Shown piece by piece: positions 16,140 to 24,205 of a DNA stretch of 64,000 nt. Made by a program: the position numbers and the translations under genes. Where the stretch lies: NCBI RefSeq assembly GCF_018390555.1, contig NZ_JAHBGB010000019.1, positions 248,001 to 312,000 of the forward strand, given 5' to 3'. The first letter of the stretch is position 1; each line of letters starts with the position of its first letter. Origin of the DNA: Ancylobacter oerskovii (lineage in GTDB: Bacteria > Pseudomonadota > Alphaproteobacteria > Rhizobiales > Xanthobacteraceae). The notes beneath the pieces are model-generated. The model saw only the letters and a list, made by a program, of their open reading frames with translations, ran no database searches and was not told where the DNA came from.

Positions 16140-19112
16140 CTATTCCGCGGCCTCCAGTCGCTGTTCCCGCCGGGCCCGGGCTGCCGTCACGCTCGCCGCC
16201 AGCACCCGGACGACGTGGACGGCCTCGCGTGCGGCGCCGTCATGGATCTGGTGGCGACAGGAGGTGCCGTCAGCGACGACGAGCGCGTCGGCGGGCGCCT
16301 TGCGCACCGCCGGCAGCAGCGACAGCTCGGCCATGGCGAGCGAGGTGTCGATGGTTTCAGTGTGATAGCCGAAGGCGCCGGCCATGCCGCAGCAACTCGA
16401 TTCCACCACCTCGACGGCGAGACCCGGCACCAGCCGCAGCGCCTTCTCCACCGCGCCCATGGCGCCGAAGGACTTCTGGTGGCAGTGGCCGTGCAGCAGC
16501 GCGGTGTCGGCCACCGACGCCAGAGGCAGCTGGAAGCGGCCGGCATCGATCTCGCGGGCGATGAATTCCTCGATCAGCAGCGCATGGGCGGCGAGGCGCT
16601 GCGCCGGCTCGCCCGGCAGCATCGCCGGCAATTCGTCGCGGAAGGCCAGCAGGCAGCTCGGCTCCAACCCGATGACAGGGACGCCGCGTTCCACGAAGGG
16701 CGCGTAGGTGTCGATCACCCGCGCCGCCTCGGCCCGCGCCTCGTCGACGAGGCCGGCGGAGAGGAAGGTCCGCCCACAGCAGAGCGGTTGCGACCGGCCG
16801 TCCACCGGCCGCGGCAGATGCACGCGATAGCCGGCGGCGGTGAGCACGGTGAGCGCGGCGTCGAGGTTCTCGCTTTCGAACCAGCGGTTGAAGGTGTCGG
16901 CGAACAGCACCACCTCGCGTCCATCCACCGGACCGACGGCGAGCGCGTCCTCGCGGAAGCCGTCCGAGCGCCAGCGCGGCAGGCTGCGCCGGGCGCTGAA
17001 CTGCGCCAGCTTTTCCGACAGTTTCGCGGCGCCCGGCAGCCGGTCGCGCAGGTTCATCAGCCACGGCACGCGGGCGGCGAGCCCGGCATAGCGCGGCAGA
17101 TAGGCGACGAGGCGCTGATGCAGGTCGATGCCCCTGGACTTCGCCCGCGCGGCCAGCGCCTCGATCTTCATCCTGGCCATGTCGACGCCGGTCGGGCATT
17201 CGCGCCGGCAGCCCTTGCAGGAGACGCACAGCTTCAGCGTCTCCATCATCTCGTCGGAGGCGAGCGCATCGGGGCCGAGCCGGCCGGAAATGGCGAGGCG
17301 CAGCGTGTTGGCGCGTCCGCGCGTCACGTCCCGCTCGTTGCGGGTGACGCGGTAGCTCGGGCACATCACGCCGCCCGCCGCCTTGCGGCAGGCGCCGTTG
17401 TTGTTGCACATCTCGATGGCGCCCTGCAGGCCGCCGCCCTCGCCGGAATAGCCGGTCCAGTCGAGCACGGCGCGGATCGGCTCCACCTTGTAGTCGGGCG
17501 CGTAGCGGAACAGCGAGCGGTCGTCGAATTTCGGCGCCCGGACGATCTTGCCGGGATTGTAGAAGCCGGCCGGATCGAAGCGGTCCTTCACCGCCTCGAA
17601 GGCCCGCACCAGCCGCGAGCCGAACATCGCCTCGTGGAACTCCGAGCGGACGATGCCGTCGCCATGCTCGCCGGAATGCGAGCCTTTGTAGTCGCGCACC
17701 ATGGCGAAGGCGTCCTCGGCGATGGCCCGCATCGCCTTCACGTCCTTCTCCTGCCGCAGGTTCAGCACCGGGCGGACATGCAGGCAGCCCTCGGAGGCGT
17801 GGGCGTACCAGGTGCCGCGGGTGCCGTGCTTCTCGAACACCTGCGTCAGCCGCGCCGTGTAGTCGGCGAGATGCTCCAGCGGCACCGCGCAGTCCTCGAC
17901 GAAGGAGACCGGCTTTCCCGCCTGCTTCATCGACATCATGATGTTGAGGCCGGAGGTGCGCACATCGGCGATGGCGGCCTGCAGCCCGGCCTCGCGCACC
18001 GGCACCACGCCGCCCCAGCGGGCGCCGTCGCGGTCCCAGCCGAAGCCGAGATCGCCCATGGTGTCGGCGAGCAGCTTCAGCCGCCGCTCGTTCTCCGCCT
18101 CGTCCTCGGCGAATTCGACCAGCAGGATCGCTTCCGGCCGGCCCTGAACGAACTGCTTCAACGTTGCCTGGAACATCGGGATCTCGCTGGCCAGCGCCAG
18201 CAGGGTGGAATCCACCAGCTCCACCGCGATGGGCTTGAGCTTGACGAGATGCTGCGCCGCGTCCATCGCCGCGTAGAAGCTGCCGAAATGGCAGGCGCCG
18301 ATCACCTTCTTGCCGATCAGCGGCCAGAGCTTGAGCTCGACCCGGGTGGAATAGGCGAGCGTGCCCTCCGAGCCGACGAGGATATGGGCGAGGTTGGTGC
18401 CGCGCTCGTCCGGCACCAGCGCGTCGAGATTGTAGCCGCCGACCCGGCGCTGCACCTGCGGGAAGCGGGCCGCCACCTCGCCGGCCTCGCGCCGGCCGAT
18501 GTCGAGGAGGTCGCGCGCCAGCGGTGCCAGCGGCGAATCCACCGGCAGGCCGGCAAGGTTGTGGTCCACCGGCCCGAAATGCCCCGGCGTGCCGTCCGCC
18601 AGGACCGCGTCGATGGACAGCACATTGTCGCGCATGGTGCCGTAGCGCAGCGAGCGGCCGCCGCAGCTGTTGTTGCCGGCCATGCCGCCAATGGTGGCGC
18701 GCGAGGCGGTCGACACGTCCACCGGGAACCACAGGCCGTGCGGCTTCAGCGCCCGGTTGAGATCGTCGAGCACGACGCCCGGCTCGACGACGCAGCGCCG
18801 GCCCTCGACATCGAGCTCGACGATGCGGTTGAGATGCTTCGAGCCGTCGACGATCAGCGATTGGTTGATGGTCTGGCCGCATTGCGAGGTGCCGCCGCCG
18901 CGCGCGGTGACGGGGATGCCCTCGGCGCGGGCCAGCGCGATGGCGCGCTCGGCCTCTTCCACCGTGCGCGGCACCACCACGCCCACGGGCATGATCTGGT
19001 AGAAGGAGGCATCCGTGGCGTAGCGCCCGCGATTGAAGCGGTCGAACCACACATCTCCCGATAGTTCCGCCTTCAGGCGCCGTTCCAGTCCCGGCGCCAG
19101 CCGTGCCGTCAT
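16140..19112 (-). CDS. FAD/Fe-S D-2-hydroxyacid dehydrogenase, YdiJ/GlcDF-type fusion
   Basis: A 990-residue flavoprotein fused to an iron-sulfur and CCG-domain half. The N-terminal PCMH-type FAD domain includes VTARGGGTSQCGQTINQSL and GGMAGNNSCGGRSLRYGT; the FAD-oxidase C-terminal domain follows to about residue 535. The Fe-S region has a variant cluster around CNNNGAC and a canonical CVSCKGCRRECPTG. Two cysteine-rich domains near the C-terminus carry LCCGRTF and SSCCGMAG. The layout and size match E. coli YdiJ, a D-2-hydroxyglutarate dehydrogenase, and relatives of GlcDF. It likely oxidises an imported 2-hydroxyacid and passes electrons to the quinone pool. The tct genes downstream and the aminotransferase opposite support a hydroxyacid pathway. 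Confidence 0.87.
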   Translation of the reverse strand: MTARLAPGLERRLKAELSGDVWFDRFNRGRYATDASFYQIMPVGVVVPRTVEEAERAIALARAEGIPVTARGGGTSQCGQTINQSLIVDGSKHLNRIVELDVEGRRCVVEPGVVLDDLNRALKPHGLWFPVDVSTASRATIGGMAGNNSCGGRSLRYGTMRDNVLSIDAVLADGTPGHFGPVDHNLAGLPVDSPLAPLARDLLDIGRREAGEVAARFPQVQRRVGGYNLDALVPDERGTNLAHILVGSEGTLAYSTRVELKLWPLIGKKVIGACHFGSFYAAMDAAQHLVKLKPIAVELVDSTLLALASEIPMFQATLKQFVQGRPEAILLVEFAEDEAENERRLKLLADTMGDLGFGWDRDGARWGGVVPVREAGLQAAIADVRTSGLNIMMSMKQAGKPVSFVEDCAVPLEHLADYTARLTQVFEKHGTRGTWYAHASEGCLHVRPVLNLRQEKDVKAMRAIAEDAFAMVRDYKGSHSGEHGDGIVRSEFHEAMFGSRLVRAFEAVKDRFDPAGFYNPGKIVRAPKFDDRSLFRYAPDYKVEPIRAVLDWTGYSGEGGGLQGAIEMCNNNGACRKAAGGVMCPSYRVTRNERDVTRGRANTLRLAISGRLGPDALASDEMMETLKLCVSCKGCRRECPTGVDMARMKIEALAARAKSRGIDLHQRLVAYLPRYAGLAARVPWLMNLRDRLPGAAKLSEKLAQFSARRSLPRWRSDGFREDALAVGPVDGREVVLFADTFNRWFESENLDAALTVLTAAGYRVHLPRPVDGRSQPLCCGRTFLSAGLVDEARAEAARVIDTYAPFVERGVPVIGLEPSCLLAFRDELPAMLPGEPAQRLAAHALLIEEFIAREIDAGRFQLPLASVADTALLHGHCHQKSFGAMGAVEKALRLVPGLAVEVVESSCCGMAGAFGYHTETIDTSLAMAELSLLPAVRKAPADALVVADGTSCRHQIHDGAAREAVHVVRVLAASVTAARARREQRLEAAE

Positions 19113-19170
19113 GGTGCTCGCTCCCAGCTACCGCGCTCTTCATGTCGCGAACGACATCGGCGGGCTTGAC

Positions 19171-19192
19171 TGCATTCTGCATTCATAATTCA
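19171..19192. promoter_or_regulatory. Second copy of the TGCATTCATAAT operator
   Basis: The core TGCATTCATAATTCA (19178-19192) differs from the tctC palindrome by one base in the right arm and is preceded directly by an extra half-site TGCATTC (19171-19177). It lies 66-80 bases upstream of the dehydrogenase start and about 100 bases upstream of the aminotransferase start, in the shared divergent promoter region, so one protein bound here could control both directions. Confidence 0.55.
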
Positions 19193-19292
19193 TTTGCGCA
19201 AGAGGTCACGGATCGGGAAGCTCGGTTCCCGCCGGTTGGGAAGGACGGCCGAAGGCGCGGGGACCGCCGCGCGGCCAAGGGAGAACACGCCG

Positions 19293-20498
19293 ATGTCCAG
19301 CAATGCCGCCCGTGTCGCGGGTCGCCATTTCCTGCAGATTCCCGGCCCGACGCCGGTGCCGGACCGCATCCTGCGGGCCATGGACATGCCGACCATCGAT
19401 CACCGCGGGCCGGAGTTCCAGAAGCTCGGCAAGCGGGTGCTGGAGGGCATGAAGACGGTCTTCAAGACCGAGAATCCGGTGATCATCTACCCCGCCTCGG
19501 GCACCGGGGCGTGGGAGGCGGCGCTCGCCAACGTGCTGTCGCCGGGCGACAAGGTGCTGATGTTCGAGACCGGCCACTTCGCCACGCTGTGGAAGAACAT
19601 GGCGCTGAAGCTCGGGCTCAAGCCGGAGTTCATCGCCTCCGACTGGCGCATCGGCGCCGATGCCGACGCCATCGAGGCGCGGCTGCGCGAGGACAGGAAC
19701 CACGAGTTCAAGGCGGTCTGCGTCGTCCATAACGAGACCTCGACCGGCTGCATCTCGCGCATCGACGAGGTGCGCCGGGCCATCGACGCCGCCGGCCACC
19801 CGGCGCTGCTGATGGTGGACACCATCTCCTCGCTGGCCTCGATCGACTTCCGCCACGACGAATGGGGCGTCGACGTCACCGTCTCCGGCTCGCAGAAGGG
19901 GCTGATGCTGCCGCCGGGCCTCTCCTTCAACGCGGTTTCCGACAAGGCGCTCAAGGCGGCCAAGGCCTCGACCGCGCCGAAGCTGTTCTGGTCGTGGGAG
20001 GAGATGCTGCCGCACAACGCCAAGGGCTTCTTCCCCTACACGCCCGGCACCAACCTGCTCTACGGCCTCGCCGAAGCCATCGACATGCTGCACGAGGAGG
20101 GGCTCGGCAACGTCTTCGCCCGCCACGATCGCCATGCCGAGGCGACGCGCCGCGCCGTGCGCGCCTGGGGCCTCGAGGTGCTGTGCCGCGACCCGAAATA
20201 CTATTCCTCCTCGCTCACCGCGGTGCTGATGCCGGAGGGCCACGACGCCGACGCCTTCCGCGAGAAGACGCTCGACCATTTCGACATGTCGCTGGGCACC
20301 GGCCTCACCAAGCTCGCCGGGCGGGTGTTCCGCATCGGCCATCTCGGCGATACCAACGATCTCACCATCCTCGGTGCGCTGTCGGGGGTGGAGATGGGGC
20401 TGTCGGTGGCCGGGGTGCCGCACAAGAAGGGCGGCGTCCAGGCCGCCATGGACTATCTCACCGAATGTGCGGTAAAGCCGCTGCAGGCGGCCGCGTAG
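19293..20498 (+). CDS. Class V aminotransferase, serine--glyoxylate type
   Basis: A 401-residue PLP enzyme. Met at 19293 starts a protein with HFLQIPGPTPVPDRILRAMD, the N-terminal signature of serine-glyoxylate aminotransferases. The PLP lysine is Lys202 in VSGSQKGLMLPPG, and Asp176 in LLMVDTISS is the pyridine-nitrogen partner. Family members transfer amino groups to glyoxylate, from serine, alanine or ureidoglycine. It is divergent from the FAD dehydrogenase across a shared operator, so a simple reading is that the dehydrogenase makes a 2-oxoacid such as glyoxylate and this enzyme aminates it. That reading is inference. It is followed by a stem-loop and the GntR gene. Confidence 0.87.
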   Translation: MSSNAARVAGRHFLQIPGPTPVPDRILRAMDMPTIDHRGPEFQKLGKRVLEGMKTVFKTENPVIIYPASGTGAWEAALANVLSPGDKVLMFETGHFATLWKNMALKLGLKPEFIASDWRIGADADAIEARLREDRNHEFKAVCVVHNETSTGCISRIDEVRRAIDAAGHPALLMVDTISSLASIDFRHDEWGVDVTVSGSQKGLMLPPGLSFNAVSDKALKAAKASTAPKLFWSWEEMLPHNAKGFFPYTPGTNLLYGLAEAIDMLHEEGLGNVFARHDRHAEATRRAVRAWGLEVLCRDPKYYSSSLTAVLMPEGHDADAFREKTLDHFDMSLGTGLTKLAGRVFRIGHLGDTNDLTILGALSGVEMGLSVAGVPHKKGGVQAAMDYLTECAVKPLQAAA

Positions 20499-20507
20499 GC
20501 CGCAGGG

Positions 20508-20556
20508 GCCCGGCCGGCATCCTTTCGCGCAACTTGCGAAATTCGCCGGCCGGGGC
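20508..20556 (+). terminator. Nested stem-loop after the aminotransferase gene
   Basis: The outer arms CCCGGCCGGC (20509-20518) and GCCGGCCGGG (20545-20554) pair perfectly. Inside, TTTCGC (20523-20528) pairs with GCGAAA (20536-20541). There is no strong T-run after it (CAATTTAG follows), so it may be an attenuator or an mRNA-stabilising structure rather than a classical terminator. It lies between the aminotransferase stop and the GntR start. Confidence 0.45.
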
Positions 20557-20612
20557 AATTTAGAAGCGAACCGCCTCATCCGCTTTGCGGGACATCGAGA
20601 GTAGATCGTCGC

Positions 20613-21299
20613 ATGGCGCTGTCCGAAACCGCCATCATTCCGCGCCGCAGCCTGCATCACGAGCTGGCCTCCCAGTTGCGCGACATGATGGTGCGCGGCG
20701 ATCTCAAGGCCGGCGACAAGATCAACGAGCAGGCGCTGTGCCAGCGCTTCGGCGTGTCGCGCACGCCCTTGCGCGAGGCGCTCAAGGTGCTGGCCAATGA
20801 CGGGCTGGTGATCCTTCTGCCCAATCGCGGCGCCAGCGTCGCCCGCATCAATCCCGGCGAGATCGACGAGCTCTTCCCGATCATGGGCGCGATGGAAGCG
20901 CTCGCCGGCGAGGCCGCCTGCGCCCGCGTCACCGATGCCGAGATCGCCGGCGTGCAGGCGCTGCATGACGAGATGCTGGCCTTCTACCGGGCGGGCGACC
21001 CGGCCGGCTATCTCCGGCTCAACCGCCGGATCCACGAAAGCTTCTTCGAGATCGCCGGCAACACCTCGCTCACCCAGCTCTATCAGACGCTGATGGTGCG
21101 CATCCACGCCGTCCGCTTCACCGCCCAGAAGTCCATGGAGCGCTGGCGCGAGGCGGTCGAGGACCACGAGGCGATGATGGCCGCCCTCAAGGCCCGCGAC
21201 GGCGTGCGCCTCGGCACCATCCTGAAGGAGCACCTGCGCCACAAGGCGGCGATGGTGCACGAGGCCCTCGACCAGCTGGATTCCCGGGCCGCCGAATAG
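20613..21299 (+). CDS. GntR-family regulator with FCD ligand-binding domain
   Basis: A 228-residue regulator. The winged HTH lies at about 8-75 (ELASQLRDMMVRGDLKAGDK, then RFGVSRTPLREALKVLANDG). The all-helical FCD domain follows, with likely metal and carboxylate ligands in NRRIHESFFEIAGN, VEDHEAMMAAL and the final RHKAAMVHEAL. FCD regulators usually repress genes for uptake and oxidation of small organic acids and release DNA when the acid binds. Two copies of an 8-3-8 palindrome upstream of tctC and the dehydrogenase are its probable targets. It ends just before a strong bidirectional terminator. Confidence 0.9.
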   Translation: MALSETAIIPRRSLHHELASQLRDMMVRGDLKAGDKINEQALCQRFGVSRTPLREALKVLANDGLVILLPNRGASVARINPGEIDELFPIMGAMEALAGEAACARVTDAEIAGVQALHDEMLAFYRAGDPAGYLRLNRRIHESFFEIAGNTSLTQLYQTLMVRIHAVRFTAQKSMERWREAVEDHEAMMAALKARDGVRLGTILKEHLRHKAAMVHEALDQLDSRAAE

Positions 21300-21351
21300 C
21301 GATCCGGCCCGCCATCCGGCACTCACAGCGGCATCGTCATCCCGAATGGAA

Positions 21352-21384
21352 AAAGGCTCCCGGCGAGGTCCGCCGGGAGCCTTT
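21352..21384. terminator. Bidirectional rho-independent terminator
   Basis: A 14-base perfect stem (AAAGGCTCCCGGCG at 21352-21365 with its complement at 21371-21384) and a 5-base loop. A-rich sequence on the left and TTTG on the right let it act for both convergent genes, the GntR regulator and the MHS transporter. Confidence 0.85.
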
Positions 21385-21435
21385 GTTCATGAGGGATGGG
21401 CCCGTGGACCGGCGCGTTCCCGCCGGCACCGGGGC

Positions 21436-22767
21436 TCAGTCGCCGGAGGTCGCCATCTCGATGCGCTTGTTGAAGCGCAGGGCGAGCAGCGTGCACACCG
21501 CGCCGGAAAGCAGGTAGGCGCCAGCGGCCAGCAGGCCGAAATTCGAGGCCAGCAGCAGCGCCGCCAGCGGCGCGAAGCCGGCACCGAACAGCCAGGCGAA
21601 GTCGTTGGTCAGCGCCGAGGCGGTGTAGCGGTATTTCGGCGCGAAGTTCGAGGCGACGACGCCCGAGGACTGGCCGAAGGAGATGCCGAGCAGGATGAAG
21701 GCGAGGATCATGAAGATCGATTCGCCGACGAAGCCGCCGCTCAGCAATTGCGGGGCGAAGCCGGAGAACACGGCGATCGCCGCCGCCGAGCCGCCGAGCA
21801 GGTTACGCCGGCCGATCCGGTCGGCGATCACGCCCGAGACGAACACCGATACCAGGCCGCAAAGAGCGGCGATGGCCTCGATGATCAGGAAGTGGGTCGG
21901 CCCCTCGGTGGTGAACAGGAACACCCAGGACAGCGGGAACACCGTCACCATGTGGAACAGCGCGAAGGTGGCGAGCGGCGCGAAGGCGCCGACAAGGATG
22001 CCCTTGCCCTCAGCGCGCAGCGTGTCGGAGACGCGGGCCGGCTGCAGGTCGCCGCGCTTGAACAGCTCGACATAGTCGGGCGTCACCGCCATGCGCAGGC
22101 GGGCGAACAGCGCCACCACGTTGATGGCGAAGGCGACGAAGAACGGGTAGCGCCAGCCCCAGCTGAAGAAGTCCTCGGCCGAGAGGTTGCCGAGGAAATA
22201 GGCGAACAGCGCGCTCGCCACGATGAGGCCGATGGGCGCGCCGAGCTGCGGCAGCGCGGCATAGAAGCCGCGGCGCTGCGCCGGCGCGTTGATGGCGAGC
22301 AGCGGAGCGAGGCCGTCCCAGGTGCCGCCCCAGGCGAGGCCCTGGCCGACACGGAAGGCGGCGAGCAGCCAGATCACCAGCGTGCCGAGCGTGTCGTAGC
22401 CGGGCAGGAAGGCGATGGCGACGGTGGAGGTACCGAGCAGGAACAGCGCCACGGTCAGCTTGGCGCTGCGCCCGTAGCGGCGGTCGATCGCCATGAACAG
22501 CGCGGTGCCGAAGGGGCGGGCGATGAAGGCGAGCGCGAAGATGGCGAAGGAGTAGAGCGTGCCGGTCAGCGGATCGACGAAGGGGAAGATCAGCTTGGGG
22601 AACACCACCACCGAGGCGATGGCGTAGACGAAGAAGTCGAAGAATTCCGAGGCGCGGCCGATCACCACGCCGACCGCGATTTCGCCCGGGTCGACCTCGC
22701 CGTCCCGGTGGCCGTCGGCATGGATTTGCCGCGCGTCGCGTTCAAGGGTCGACGTGGGAAGCGCCAT
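21436..22767 (-). CDS. MFS transporter, metabolite:H+ symporter (MHS) type
   Basis: A 443-residue, 12-segment permease. The start region SEFFDFFVYAIASVVVFPKLIFP is the MHS-family pattern around helix 1, and RPFGTALFMAIDRRYGR followed by KLTVALFLLGTSTVAIAFLPGY matches the A-like motif between helices 2 and 3. The family takes up citrate, ketoglutarate, shikimate, proline/betaine and similar compounds. Met at 22767 is chosen; an alternative Met lies three codons upstream. It is not co-transcribed with any neighbour and diverges from cyoA across 187 bases. The substrate is unknown. Confidence 0.87.
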   Translation of the reverse strand: MALPTSTLERDARQIHADGHRDGEVDPGEIAVGVVIGRASEFFDFFVYAIASVVVFPKLIFPFVDPLTGTLYSFAIFALAFIARPFGTALFMAIDRRYGRSAKLTVALFLLGTSTVAIAFLPGYDTLGTLVIWLLAAFRVGQGLAWGGTWDGLAPLLAINAPAQRRGFYAALPQLGAPIGLIVASALFAYFLGNLSAEDFFSWGWRYPFFVAFAINVVALFARLRMAVTPDYVELFKRGDLQPARVSDTLRAEGKGILVGAFAPLATFALFHMVTVFPLSWVFLFTTEGPTHFLIIEAIAALCGLVSVFVSGVIADRIGRRNLLGGSAAAIAVFSGFAPQLLSGGFVGESIFMILAFILLGISFGQSSGVVASNFAPKYRYTASALTNDFAWLFGAGFAPLAALLLASNFGLLAAGAYLLSGAVCTLLALRFNKRIEMATSGD

Positions 22768-22885
22768 CGTTCTCACTCAGATTCAGAACTGGACAAGGAC
22801 TATAGTATCATAGGTTGGTGGCGACGGGCCGCGAGGCTTGCCGGACCACACGGTGTCGTTATTGCGTGCGATGCAGCAAGTCGGC

Positions 22886-22904
22886 ATTGGACAAATTGTC
22901 CAAT
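22886..22904. promoter_or_regulatory. Palindrome ATTGGACAAATTGTCCAAT upstream of cyoA
   Basis: A perfect 9-1-9 inverted repeat, 50 bases before the cyoA TTG start. A TGGACAA half-site also lies at 22790-22796 near the start of the divergent MHS permease, close to a possible -10 (TACTAT on the minus strand). The shape suggests a dimeric repressor or redox regulator that could control both directions. I do not recognise the site as a known regulator's consensus. Confidence 0.5.
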
Positions 22905-22954
22905 AGCCCCTTTGCTGCACCGCAGCTACCCGTTCGCCGTTTGGCAACGCCATT

Positions 22955-24196
22955 TTGGCAAGAACCATAGCAGGTTTCCCATTGCGCCGCCTCCGTCTCC
23001 TCGCCCTGCTCCCGCTGCTGGCCGCCCTTGGCGGCTGCAAATTCGAGGTGCTGGCCCCCACCGGTGATATCGCAGCGCAGCAGCGCGATCTCCTGGTGAT
23101 CTCGGTCCTCCTGATGCTCATCATCATCATCCCGGTGATGGCGCTGACCGCCTTCTTCGCCTGGAAGTACCGGCAGTCGAACAGCGAGGCGCGCTACGAG
23201 CCCGACTGGCACCATTCCACCCAGCTGGAGCTGGTGATCTGGGCGGCGCCGCTGCTCATCATCATCTGCTTGGGCGCCATGACCTGGATGGGCACGCATC
23301 TGCTCGATCCCTACCGGCCGCTGGACCGCATCGGCTCGCGCACCGTGGTCGCCGCCGCCGACAAGCCGCTGGTGGTGAACGTCGTCGCGCTCGACTGGAA
23401 GTGGCTGTTCATCTATCCCGAGCAGGGGGTGGCGACGGTCAACGAGCTGGCGGTGCCGGTCGACCGGCCGATCCACTTCCAGATCACCGCCTCTTCGGTG
23501 ATGAACGCCTTCTACGTGCCGACGCTGGCGGGGATGATCTACGCCATGCCGGCGATGAAGACCCAGCTGCACGCGGTGGCCAACCAGCGCGTCGAATCGC
23601 GCGGCTTCTCGGCCAATTACAGCGGCGCCGGCTTCTCCAAGATGTTCTTCGCCTTCCGGGCGATGTCGGATTCGGAATTCGATTCCTGGGTCCGCGAGGC
23701 CAAGGGCAGCACGGAATCGCTGACCCGCCAGGCCTATCTCGAACTCGAGAAGCCCAGCGAGGCGGTGCCGGCGACCTTCTTCAACGATGTCGATCCGACC
23801 CTGTTCGACGCCATCCTCAACCTGTGCGTCGAGCCCGGCAAGATGTGCATGAAGGAGATGATGGCGATCGACGCCAAGGGCGGCGCCGGCCTCGAGAGCG
23901 CCTCCGCCAACCTGCTGCCGCTGATGCACGACAAGCACGCCCGACGCGGCACCGTTTTCGGCGGCGCCCCGTCCTATGTGGTCGGCATCTGCACGCCGGA
24001 GGAGCTCGCCACCGCGCTCACCCTCTCGGCGGCGGACACCTCCGCGGCGGCGTCCCATCGCGCCGACAGCGCGCCGGTCTCCGGCGCTGGCCTGCCGATC
24101 CCCGGCTTCTCCCCGGCGCTGCTGCCCGCCTTCACGTCGCCCCTTCTGCCGACGAGCGAGGCCGATATCGGTCCGCGCCGGCCTTCCAACAGCTGA
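22955..24196 (+). CDS. cyoA: Cytochrome bo3-type ubiquinol oxidase subunit II
   Basis: A 413-residue subunit II. The start is TTG at 22955 or TTG at 22982; both lead into a lipoprotein signal, LLPLLAALGGC, whose Cys would be lipidated. Two membrane helices follow, then a cupredoxin domain lacking the CuA ligands, as in quinol oxidases (HSTQLELVIWAAP..., LDWKWLFIYPEQGVATVNELAVP). The protein is about 90 residues longer than E. coli CyoA; the C-terminal extension after about residue 300 contains Cys-rich CVEPGKMCMKEMM and a Ser/Ala/Pro-rich tail. It heads cyoABCD, 9 bases before cyoB. Confidence 0.9.
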   Translation: MARTIAGFPLRRLRLLALLPLLAALGGCKFEVLAPTGDIAAQQRDLLVISVLLMLIIIIPVMALTAFFAWKYRQSNSEARYEPDWHHSTQLELVIWAAPLLIIICLGAMTWMGTHLLDPYRPLDRIGSRTVVAAADKPLVVNVVALDWKWLFIYPEQGVATVNELAVPVDRPIHFQITASSVMNAFYVPTLAGMIYAMPAMKTQLHAVANQRVESRGFSANYSGAGFSKMFFAFRAMSDSEFDSWVREAKGSTESLTRQAYLELEKPSEAVPATFFNDVDPTLFDAILNLCVEPGKMCMKEMMAIDAKGGAGLESASANLLPLMHDKHARRGTVFGGAPSYVVGICTPEELATALTLSAADTSAAASHRADSAPVSGAGLPIPGFSPALLPAFTSPLLPTSEADIGPRRPSNS

Positions 24197-24205
24197 CGGC
24201 CCGCC

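Noticed and set aside
16215-19064. Plus-strand open frame of about 950 codons opposite the FAD dehydrogenase
   Set aside because: The dehydrogenase has FAD, Fe-S and CCG motifs in order. The shadow has none and starts and stops inside it.
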